NCBI RefSeq assembly: GCF_025947305.1
Contig: NZ_CP110009.1
Span: forward strand, 248,001 to 312,000
Origin: Flavobacterium sp. N3904
GTDB taxonomy: Bacteria > Bacteroidota > Bacteroidia > Flavobacteriales > Flavobacteriaceae
DNA length: 64,000 nucleotides
Direction of reading: 5' to 3'
A model generated the notes under the pieces. It was not told the DNA's origin, ran no database searches, and saw only the letters and a program-made list of their open reading frames with translations. Of this stretch, positions 57,252-64,000 are shown one piece after another (the first letter of the stretch is position 1; each line of letters opens with the position of its first letter). The translations under genes were made by a program, and so were the position numbers.

Positions 57252-58229
57252 TTATTTCTTTCTTTCGATAACGTAATTCACCATTAAAATCAGAGCTGAT
57301 TTAAATTCTGAATCCGGATAATTATTTAAAAGTAACAAAGCTTCCTGCTGAAATTCTACCATTTTATTTTCGGCATAAGACAGACCCTGATTGTCTTTTA
57401 CAAAAGTAATTACTTCCTTTACTCTTTTTTTATCCTTATTGTGGTTTTTTATAGAATTGATAAGCCAACTTTTCTCTTTTGAAGTACAATTGTTGAGAAC
57501 ATGAATCAATGGCAAAGTCATTTTTTGTTCTTTAATATCTATTCCTGTGGGTTTCCCAATAGCTTCATCTGAATAATCGAATAGATCATCTTTGATTTGG
57601 AAAGCCATACCGATGAGTTCTCCAAATTTACGCATATTCTCTACTTGAATCGCATCGTCAACAACAGATCTTGCTCCAAGTGCACAGCAAGCTGCAATTA
57701 AAGTTGCGGTTTTTTTTCGAATAATTTCATAATAAATCGCTTCTGTAATATCAAGTCTTCTGGCTTTTTCAATTTGAAGTAATTCGCCTTCACTCATTTC
57801 ACGAACAGCTACCGAAATAATTTTAAGTAAATCAAAATCTTCATTGTCTATAGAAAGTAATAACCCTTTGGATAACAAATAATCTCCAACTAAAACAGCA
57901 ATTTTATTCTTCCAAAGCGCATTAATCGAGAAAAAACCTCTCCGGCGATTACTGTCATCAACCACATCATCATGTACCAAAGTTGCGGTATGAATTAATT
58001 CAATTACGCATGCACCGCGATAAGTCCTGTCATTAACAACTCCTCTGGAGACCATTTTTGCCATCAAAAAAACAAACATGGGTCGCATTTGCTTTCCTTT
58101 TCTGTTGACAATATAATAAGTAATCCGATTTAAAAGCGCCACTTTTGAAGTCATCGACTCATAGAATCTTTTTTCAAAAAGTTCCATTTCGTATACTATT
58201 GGCTGCTTTATTTGTGTAGTGATATTCAT
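57252..58229 (-). CDS. Polyprenyl (isoprenoid) diphosphate synthase
   Basis: 325 residues. First Asp-rich motif in LVHDDVVDDSNRRRG (DDVVDD), second in FQIKDDLFDYSD, with KKTATLIAACCALGA and RPMFVFLMAKM nearby. This is the long-chain all-trans type that supplies menaquinone side chains. Chain length cannot be read with confidence. Start at 58229. Confidence 0.93.
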   Translation of the reverse strand: MNITTQIKQPIVYEMELFEKRFYESMTSKVALLNRITYYIVNRKGKQMRPMFVFLMAKMVSRGVVNDRTYRGACVIELIHTATLVHDDVVDDSNRRRGFFSINALWKNKIAVLVGDYLLSKGLLLSIDNEDFDLLKIISVAVREMSEGELLQIEKARRLDITEAIYYEIIRKKTATLIAACCALGARSVVDDAIQVENMRKFGELIGMAFQIKDDLFDYSDEAIGKPTGIDIKEQKMTLPLIHVLNNCTSKEKSWLINSIKNHNKDKKRVKEVITFVKDNQGLSYAENKMVEFQQEALLLLNNYPDSEFKSALILMVNYVIERKK

Positions 58230-58575
58230 TTAGACTCCAAATATACTATTTTAAATAAAAAAACGTTACTCATAACTGATAAGTGTATTAATTATTCTGT
58301 TATTTATTACTATAAAAACTTATTGCCAATTTTTTCCAGATCCCTTAACCCCAAAAATGTTTTATATTATGATTCTAACTTTATAAAATAGCAAACAAAA
58401 TTCATTGCGAACTTTACAGTTACATTATAGAACACACCAAAAAACTTCAAGAATAATTATTTTATCTTTTAAGACATTATTTTAAATATAGTAAAACATA
58501 TTTAAAAAAATTGATTAAACTTTTTACACTATTAAATGTCCTATAAAACAATTAACAAACCTAAAAACTATTAAC
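58230..58575. other. Divergent intergenic region, nothing specific seen
   Basis: 346 AT-rich bases between the polyprenyl synthase gene (leftward) and a lipoprotein gene (rightward). It should hold both promoters, but I see no exact TAnnTTTG with a suitable -33 box and no hairpin. Confidence 0.5.
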
Positions 58576-59433
58576 ATGAAAACAAAGAAATTATTTATTG
58601 CTTCTTTTATGGCGATTACCATTTTTATCAGTTGTGATTCAAATGACAAAACTCAAGATTCAACAACAGCCATCTCTACAGATCAGGTAGCTGTTGATGC
58701 AAAAATTGACGCTTCTATAGATGACGTTTCAAACATAGTAGAGGATCAATTCTCTATGAAACAAAACATGACCAGTAAATCTACAGAGACTATGAAAAGC
58801 ATGTTGCCCGCATGTGCGGTGGTGACATGGACATTAACCGACGGAACTTTTACAGGAACTATAGATTTTGGAACCGAGGGTTGTGCTCTTGAAAACGGAA
58901 ATGTATTGAAAGGAAAAATAACAATTAATTTCTCCGGTAATTTCACTACTGCAGAACAAACTATTACATATAGTTTTGATGGATTTTATCACAATGGCAA
59001 AAAAATTCAAGGAAGCAAAACGATTTCGAGAGCTCTTAAAAGTACCGAATTATTAGCCACTGTACATCCAGTATTCAATTGTACGATTGATATGACCGTA
59101 ACTTTTGAAGATGGCAAAGTATATACCAGAACAGGAACCTTGACAAAAGAAATGATTGCAGGATATGACACCAAAGGCAGTTGGAATGACAATGTTTTCC
59201 TTGTTACTGGAAATGGAACTACCACAATGCCAAATGGTGATACTTGTGTAAGTACAATACAAACTCCATTGCGTTACGAAATGGCTTGCAAAAAACCATT
59301 TCCTGTTTCTGGAACTATTTTAAAAACCAAAAATGGTACAGAAGCATTGGTTGATTTTGGAACAGGGGAATGTGACAATCTTGCTACAGTAACTATTGCA
59401 GGAGTAACAACTTCGATAGAACTAAAAAAATAA
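58576..59433 (+). CDS. Lipoprotein of unknown function
   Basis: 285 residues. Lipobox IFISC (Cys20), then an acidic spacer and, from about 78, a repeated beta pattern: CAVVTWTLTDGTFTGTIDFGTEGCALENGNVLKGKITINFSG, and later CKKPFPVSGTILKTKNGTEALVDFGTGECDNLATVTI. The two units share G(T)-x-x-DFGT-x-x-C, suggesting an internal duplication with disulfides. No named family. Monocistronic, with its own terminator. Confidence 0.8.
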   Translation: MKTKKLFIASFMAITIFISCDSNDKTQDSTTAISTDQVAVDAKIDASIDDVSNIVEDQFSMKQNMTSKSTETMKSMLPACAVVTWTLTDGTFTGTIDFGTEGCALENGNVLKGKITINFSGNFTTAEQTITYSFDGFYHNGKKIQGSKTISRALKSTELLATVHPVFNCTIDMTVTFEDGKVYTRTGTLTKEMIAGYDTKGSWNDNVFLVTGNGTTTMPNGDTCVSTIQTPLRYEMACKKPFPVSGTILKTKNGTEALVDFGTGECDNLATVTIAGVTTSIELKK

Positions 59434-59455
59434 ATAGTTTAGTTAAAACTCGAAA

Positions 59456-59498
59456 AGCATTAAAAAGAACATAATTATTCTTTTTAATGCTTTTTTTA
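59456..59498 (+). terminator. Terminator of the lipoprotein gene
   Basis: A perfect 14-bp stem, agcattaaaaagaa with ttctttttaatgct, and an 8-base loop, followed by seven Ts. It may also serve rlmN from the other side, where the U run is weak. Confidence 0.82.
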
Positions 59499-59509
59499 TT
59501 GTCTGAAAT

Positions 59510-60553
59510 TTAAGCTTCTTTATTGGCCAGTTGTCCACAAGCTGCATCAATATCTTTTCCGCGACTTCTTCTTACTTTTACCACAATTCCGCTGGCTTCT
59601 AATGCCTTAATGTATGCATTTATTGATTCTTCAGAGGCTTGTTGAAATTCGCCATCATCGATCGGGTTGTATTCTATCAAATTGACTTTGCAGGGAACGT
59701 ATTTGCAAAATTTTACTAAGGCATCAATAGATGCTTTGTTGTCGTTAATATCTTTCCAAACTACATATTCATAAGAGATTTTGCTTTTTGTTTTTCTGTA
59801 CCAATACTCTAATGATTCTCTCAAATCAGTCAAAGGAAAATTGGCACTAAAAGGCATAATTCTTGACCTAATTTCATCAATCGCTGAGTGTAAAGAAACC
59901 GCTAATTTGAATTTTACTTCATCATCGGCCAATTTTTTAATCATTTTTGGAACTCCAGAAGTCGAAACCATGATTCTTTTTGGAGACATTCCCAATCCTT
60001 CTGTTGAAGTTATCATTTCGATAGCTTTCAAAACATTGTTATAATTCATGAGTGGCTCTCCCATTCCCATAAAAACAATATTAGAGAGAGGATGGTTGTA
60101 ATACAACCTACTTTCTTTATCAATAGCGATAACCTGGTCATAAATTTCGGCAGGTTCTAGATTACGCATGCGTTTTAATCGGGCTGTAGCACAAAAATTA
60201 CAATCCAAACTACAGCCAACCTGACTTGAAACGCAGGCTGTTGTTCTGGTCTCTGTGGGAATAAGAACACTCTCTACTACCAAACCATCGTGCAAACGGA
60301 CCGCATTTTTAACTGTACCATCGCTGCTGCGTTGCATGGTATCTACCTTTATATGATTGATCACGAAGTGATTTCCAAGCATCTCACGAGTTGGTTTGGC
60401 CACATTGGTCATATCTTCAAAACTATGTGCCCCTTTGCTCCACAGCCATTCGTAAACTTGATTCCCTCTGAAAGCCTGATCTCCATTGTTTACAAAAAAA
60501 TCTCTCAGTTGGTCTTTGGATAGTGCTCGTATGTCTTTTTTATCGATTTGCAT
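59510..60553 (-). CDS. rlmN: 23S rRNA (A2503-C2)/tRNA A37 methyltransferase RlmN
   Basis: 347 residues. Radical SAM motif CSLDCNFCATA (Cx3Cx2C), with SSQVG before it, FMGMGEPLMNYNNVLKA and STSGVPKMI. Further conserved cysteines lie in the second half, including RGKDIDAACGQLANK at the C-terminus (catalytic Cys). Methylates 23S rRNA near the peptidyl-transferase centre and some tRNAs at A37. Starts at 60553. Confidence 0.97.
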   Translation of the reverse strand: MQIDKKDIRALSKDQLRDFFVNNGDQAFRGNQVYEWLWSKGAHSFEDMTNVAKPTREMLGNHFVINHIKVDTMQRSSDGTVKNAVRLHDGLVVESVLIPTETRTTACVSSQVGCSLDCNFCATARLKRMRNLEPAEIYDQVIAIDKESRLYYNHPLSNIVFMGMGEPLMNYNNVLKAIEMITSTEGLGMSPKRIMVSTSGVPKMIKKLADDEVKFKLAVSLHSAIDEIRSRIMPFSANFPLTDLRESLEYWYRKTKSKISYEYVVWKDINDNKASIDALVKFCKYVPCKVNLIEYNPIDDGEFQQASEESINAYIKALEASGIVVKVRRSRGKDIDAACGQLANKEA

Positions 60554-61179
60554 GGTGCAAATTTAATGACAATTTGTTGAATTGTTGTTTTGACATCAAA
60601 AATTTAAACAAATGATTATGATTCCAGCTTATTCACCGACTTGCAAAAGAAAAATAAGGCAATTATTTGTCTGTTTTTTTTTCGATAAGAATAATCGCAA
60701 AGAGTAGCTTAAAATTAAATGAGACAAAAACATCTTTTTGTATTAAAAAAAATTATATTTTTACATAACAAAAAAAAATGCAAGAAATACGACACAATTC
60801 GAACCCAAATCGAAATTTTTTTTTAACAATTAAAATAAAATAAAATAAAAAAAGCATCTGAATACCATATCCTATAAAAGAGTCTTTTTTCTTACATCAC
60901 AATTCGTGAACCCCCGTAGACAAAGAATCTTGCTCCCGTTTTTATTTTAACTGAATCTAAAGAAAAACAATAAAAAACATTATAATTAGTACTTTCAAAG
61001 CATTACTGAATATTATACATTTTTTATATTTTTATTAACATGATTTATATCATATTCCCATTTTGATTTCCATTTTATATTTGTACCAATAAATATCACA
61101 GGTACGATTTAAACAAGAAATTGAAATAAAATTTAAATGTCATTCACAATTTCTTAATCACAATTAATCAAAAAAAGTT
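60554..61179. other. 626-base intergenic region before the YceI operon
   Basis: No gene is supported. The sequence is very AT-rich, with several runs of eight or more As or Ts. Near 60910 there is a short GC-richer island (aacccccgtagaca). A TATATTTG box at 61076-61083 probably belongs to the YceI operon. The long leader could hold further regulatory elements, but I cannot name any. Confidence 0.5.
61076..61083 (+). promoter_or_regulatory. Probable -7 box of the YceI operon
   Basis: TATATTTG, an exact TAnnTTTG match, about 97 bases before the ATG at 61180. A TTTTG at 61061-61065 is only 10 bases upstream, too close for a normal -33 box. Confidence 0.4.
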
Positions 61180-61743
61180 ATGAAAACGATTCTTAAAACA
61201 ATTACCACAGCATTAACACTCTTTGCAATTGTATTTACGGCAAATGCTCAAAAAAGCTACAACTTAGATGCAAAAACAAATTTTTCAGTATTTGGAACCT
61301 CAACGCTACACGATTGGGAAATGAAATCTGGTTCAAGAACAGGGACTGCAAATCTTACAGTAACCGATTCAAAATTGGTAGACATTAATAGTATCGATAT
61401 TACGCTTCCTACCGAAAGCATCAAAAGCGAAAAAAAGAGTATGGACAAAGTAGCTTACGAAACTTTAAAAACAGACAAATTCAAAAACATTAAATATGTT
61501 TTGAAATCTGCAGACAAAGTAAATGAAACTACTTGGAATCTTACAGGTACCTATACAATAGCCGGCGTATCTAAAGTGTTAAAAACACAAGTAAAAACTT
61601 CAGTAGCTAATGGCATTGTAACCTTACAAGGTACAAACAAAATAACATTTACCGAATTTGGCATGAAATCTCCAACTGCCTTATTGGGAACTATTAGAAC
61701 TGGAGAAGAACTAACAATAAAATTCAATTTAAACTTTAACTAA
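61180..61743 (+). CDS. YceI family periplasmic protein
   Basis: 187 residues. Signal peptide ending ANA-Q (residues 1-23), then the YceI lipocalin-like barrel: YNLDAKTNFSVFGTSTLHDWEMKSGSRTGTANLTV, DINSIDITLPTESIKSEKKSMDKVAYETLKTDKFKNIKYVLKSA, and the C-terminal LGTIRTGEELTIKFNLNF. YceI proteins bind isoprenoid or fatty-acid chains in the periplasm. First gene of a three-gene unit with an outer-membrane barrel and another YceI-like protein. Confidence 0.9.
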   Translation: MKTILKTITTALTLFAIVFTANAQKSYNLDAKTNFSVFGTSTLHDWEMKSGSRTGTANLTVTDSKLVDINSIDITLPTESIKSEKKSMDKVAYETLKTDKFKNIKYVLKSADKVNETTWNLTGTYTIAGVSKVLKTQVKTSVANGIVTLQGTNKITFTEFGMKSPTALLGTIRTGEELTIKFNLNFN

Positions 61744-61754
61744 AAACAATAATC

Positions 61755-63146
61755 ATGAGAAAAATCTATCTCTTAGCCGCAGCCCTTATCTGTATGACCG
61801 CAGCAAATGCTCAAGTCTCATTTGGGCACATACAAAACCAAATTCCAAGAAACGAAAACGCAATAAATGTATTTGATGTTGTAAAAGACTCTGTACCGTT
61901 TGAAGGTGTAAGTGTTGATCTAGGTGCTGCTTTTGCATTGCAATTTCAAGGAATGAAATCATTCAACGACCAAGTGCCTTCACAATTGCCAGTAGCCGTT
62001 CAAGGATACCACTTAAATGACTTAGAAAACAACTTCAATTTACCAACTGCAAACATGACCATTGGAGCACAATTGGCAGATGGGGTACGTGTAAACTTAG
62101 GAATGTACCTTGCAGCAAGACACCACAACGAAACATGGGTAGAAGGTGGATATTTGCAAATTGACAAACTGGATTTCATTAAAAAAGGACTGTTAAAAAA
62201 TGTAATGAAATACACTACCATCAAAATTGGACAAATGGAGAACAACTATGGTGATGCTCACTTTAGAAGAACCAACAATGCCTATGCGATAACAAATGCT
62301 TTCATCGGAAACAATGTAATGGATGCCTTCATCACAGAGATGGGTATGGAAGTTTACTATATCCGTAACGGATGGATCAGTATGTTGGGAGCTACCAACT
62401 CAAAATTAAACCAAAACGTAGCACCAATTGTTCCTGCAGCGCCAACAGCAGCAGCTCCAAATCCAAATACTACAATTAGTCCAACTATTTTAGCTAAATT
62501 TGGATTCGACAAACAATTGGACAAAGATTTGAGAGTAAGAATCACAGCATCATACTACCATACTGCAAATTCAAGCGGTAATCTATACGCATCAGACAGA
62601 GCGGGAAGCCGTTACTATGGAGTGATGACTCATGCCGGTACAGTAGGAACTCCTTCAAACATCGGTTCACCAACATCTAACGTTTTTGACCCAACAGCAA
62701 ACAAAGACACAGGAAGATTCAATCCTGGATTTGGAAACTGGGCTACATCCTACATGATTAACCCTTTTGTAAAATACAAAGGTCTTGAGTTCTTTGCAAC
62801 ATTAGAACGCGCTACTGGTGGAGATGGAAAAGGTGTTGATAAAACTCGTAAAGTGGATCAATATGTTGGAGAATTAATCTACCGTTTTGGAACACACAAT
62901 AACCTTTATGTAGGTACAAAATACAATATTGTAAACGGAAAACTAAAAAATGCTGATGCAGATGATGTTACTGTAACAAGATTTGAACCAGCAATTGGTT
63001 GGTATATGACTAAAAACATATTAGCTAAATTTGCTTATACAAACCAAACTTACAAAGGGTATACTCAATTTGTAGGAACACAACCAAATGATTTTTACGG
63101 AGGTAATTACAACGGTATAATGTTTGAAGCAGTTATTTCATTCTAA
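61755..63146 (+). CDS. Outer-membrane beta-barrel (porin-like) protein
   Basis: 463 residues. Signal peptide 1-19 (LLAAALICMTAANAQ). The body has repeated short amphipathic strands (GVRVNLGMYLAARHH, LRVRITASYYHTAN, HNLYVGTKYNIVNG) and ends FYGGNYNGIMFEAVISF with a terminal Phe, as in outer-membrane barrels. A long hydrophilic loop is rich in Pro/Ala/Asn (VPAAPTAAAPNPN). It resembles OprO/OprP-like porins in layout; substrate unknown. 11 bases after the YceI gene and 3 before the next. Confidence 0.8.
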   Translation: MRKIYLLAAALICMTAANAQVSFGHIQNQIPRNENAINVFDVVKDSVPFEGVSVDLGAAFALQFQGMKSFNDQVPSQLPVAVQGYHLNDLENNFNLPTANMTIGAQLADGVRVNLGMYLAARHHNETWVEGGYLQIDKLDFIKKGLLKNVMKYTTIKIGQMENNYGDAHFRRTNNAYAITNAFIGNNVMDAFITEMGMEVYYIRNGWISMLGATNSKLNQNVAPIVPAAPTAAAPNPNTTISPTILAKFGFDKQLDKDLRVRITASYYHTANSSGNLYASDRAGSRYYGVMTHAGTVGTPSNIGSPTSNVFDPTANKDTGRFNPGFGNWATSYMINPFVKYKGLEFFATLERATGGDGKGVDKTRKVDQYVGELIYRFGTHNNLYVGTKYNIVNGKLKNADADDVTVTRFEPAIGWYMTKNILAKFAYTNQTYKGYTQFVGTQPNDFYGGNYNGIMFEAVISF

Positions 63147-63149
63147 ACA

Positions 63150-63704
63150 ATGAGAAGAATATCAATTATAATAATGGGTTTGGCACTTTTCCTTTCATTA
63201 GGAAGTGCTAAACCCATTTCTTTTATAGATGATACCAATCTTATAATAATAGACAGAATAGAGATAGAAATTCAAGGCACCTCGACAGTAGGCAAATACA
63301 ATTGTTCCAATGCCTTCAACAAACGGGATACTATTTTTATAAACTCTTCAGTACAAAATAATCTGAAAGCCGAAATTGCCATGAATAATTTTGATTGTGG
63401 CAATAGAATTATGAATAAAGATCTCAAAACCACAATTATGGTTGACAAATTTCCTAAAAGTTATGTAACCATTTCCAATATCAAACCCTTTGCCACCAAT
63501 TACAAATGCAACCTTAACTTTTTGATTACCAACAAAAACGTTAAGTACAAAGACTTTGTATTAAAAAATTCAAAAGAAAGTCTGGAGGGCACCATTGGTT
63601 TAAAATTCTCAGAACTTGAGCTTGTTCCACCAACCAAAATGGGTGGACTCATAAAAGTAAAAGACGATATTATTGTCAATTTTATTTTGTACAAAAAAAA
63701 GTAA
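63150..63704 (+). CDS. YceI-like secreted protein
   Basis: 184 residues. Signal peptide (ISIIIMGLALFLSLGSA). The mature part (IEIEIQGTSTVGKYNCSNAFNK, DFGCG-type segment NNFDCGNRIMNKDLKTTIM, KPFATNYKCNLNFLITNKNVKYKDFVLK, LEGTIGLKFSELELVPPTKMGGLIKVKDDIIVNFILY) follows the YceI pattern: GTSTVG near the start, F-P-K-x-x-x-V-x-I and a final barrel strand. It has three cysteines and is more divergent than the first YceI gene. Start 3 bases after the barrel gene. Confidence 0.75.
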   Translation: MRRISIIIMGLALFLSLGSAKPISFIDDTNLIIIDRIEIEIQGTSTVGKYNCSNAFNKRDTIFINSSVQNNLKAEIAMNNFDCGNRIMNKDLKTTIMVDKFPKSYVTISNIKPFATNYKCNLNFLITNKNVKYKDFVLKNSKESLEGTIGLKFSELELVPPTKMGGLIKVKDDIIVNFILYKKK

Positions 63705-64000
63705 TTGTACAGCAGTGTAGAAAAGTAGCATTTGAAGCTAATTACTTCATCAGTTCGTTTCACTCGTGTCCGGCTATTCGCTACAATCTTTTATTTTTTA
63801 AAAGAAAAAAAATAAAAGGATTTTCACTGCAAATGAAGTTCACTGAACTCCGATAAAATTAAAGTAAAATGAAGTAATCTGGGCTAGGGCATTGGTTTCC
63901 AAAAAAAAATTCTTTTTATAAAACTCTTCAGTTTCCACCATCTATTTCCATTAGAAGCACACTATAATAACTTCCCATAAATAAATATCTGTCACAGATA
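63705..64000. other. Intergenic region with repeat-like sequence to the window end
   Basis: 296 bases without a gene. It has the reverse-strand repeat core at 63768-63781, then an inverted repeat of cttttatttttt with aaaaaataaaag (about 63787-63818). The remainder is unassigned. Confidence 0.45.
63768..63781 (-). repeat. Candidate intergenic repeat core (copy 3)
   Basis: Reverse strand gcgaatagccggac, close to gcggatagcccgacc at 4446. It is followed on the plus side by a palindromic cttttatttttt/aaaaaataaaag hairpin. Confidence 0.35.

Overview
The window comes from a low-GC chromosome of a member of the Bacteroidota, most likely Flavobacterium or a close relative. The indicators are gliding genes gldB and gldC, exosortase F (XrtF) with its associated protein, DUF4249 lipoproteins next to a TonB-dependent receptor, a short primary sigma factor lacking region 1.1, TAnnTTTG-like promoter boxes and few Shine-Dalgarno sequences. 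Most of the window is core chromosome. No prophage, CRISPR array, rRNA operon or classical insertion sequence is visible.

Layout. 1-375: 5' part of the primary sigma factor gene (cut by the window edge). 598-4073: small membrane protein, LytTR response regulator with a TPR histidine kinase, and an unrecognised protein. 4579-13614: a six-gene leftward surface cluster (signal-peptide protein, SusC-like TonB receptor, three tandem DUF4249 lipoproteins, an MG2/plug-like protein). 13973-17182: pnp, rpsO and a free methionine sulfoxide reductase. 17255-20508: xrtF and partner, an ATP-cone/PD-(D/E)xK nuclease and a beta-CASP metallo-beta-lactamase RNase. 20579-24384: a probable metal module (HYC_CC_PP protein, TonB receptor with a CC pair, heavy-metal-associated protein) and a DedA protein. 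24532-32036: groL, groS, secG, TPR protein, lptE, sigma-54 activator and miaB, interrupted by a 435-bp unit carrying a GxxExxY gene bounded by perfect 30-bp inverted repeats. 32148-33612: MtfA-like peptidase, tRNA-Arg(TCG), YqeY-like gene. 33951-49797: the division and cell wall (dcw) cluster mraZ-rsmH-ftsL-ftsI-murE-mraY-murD-ftsW-murG-murC-ftsQ-ftsA-ftsZ, preceded by GTGGT boxes phased at 10 bp that look like the MraZ operator. 50168-60553: hydrolase, engB, DUF4252-like lipoprotein, gldC, gldB, nadE, LuxR-type regulator, dnaG, polyprenyl synthetase, lipoprotein, rlmN. 61180-63704: YceI protein, outer-membrane barrel and a second YceI-like protein.

How the genes work together. The dcw cluster makes and polymerises the lipid II precursor and builds the divisome, almost entirely in one transcriptional direction with overlapping genes. 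The groS/groL-secG-lptE block serves protein folding, export and LPS assembly. The surface cluster and the metal module look like outer-membrane uptake or binding systems. The points most worth a second look are the inverted-repeat-bounded GxxExxY unit, the ATP-cone nuclease beside an RNase, the DUF4249 tandem triplication with its TonB receptor, a DNA primase that has lost all four zinc ligands, and the phased MraZ boxes that also fix the mraZ start at a TTG.
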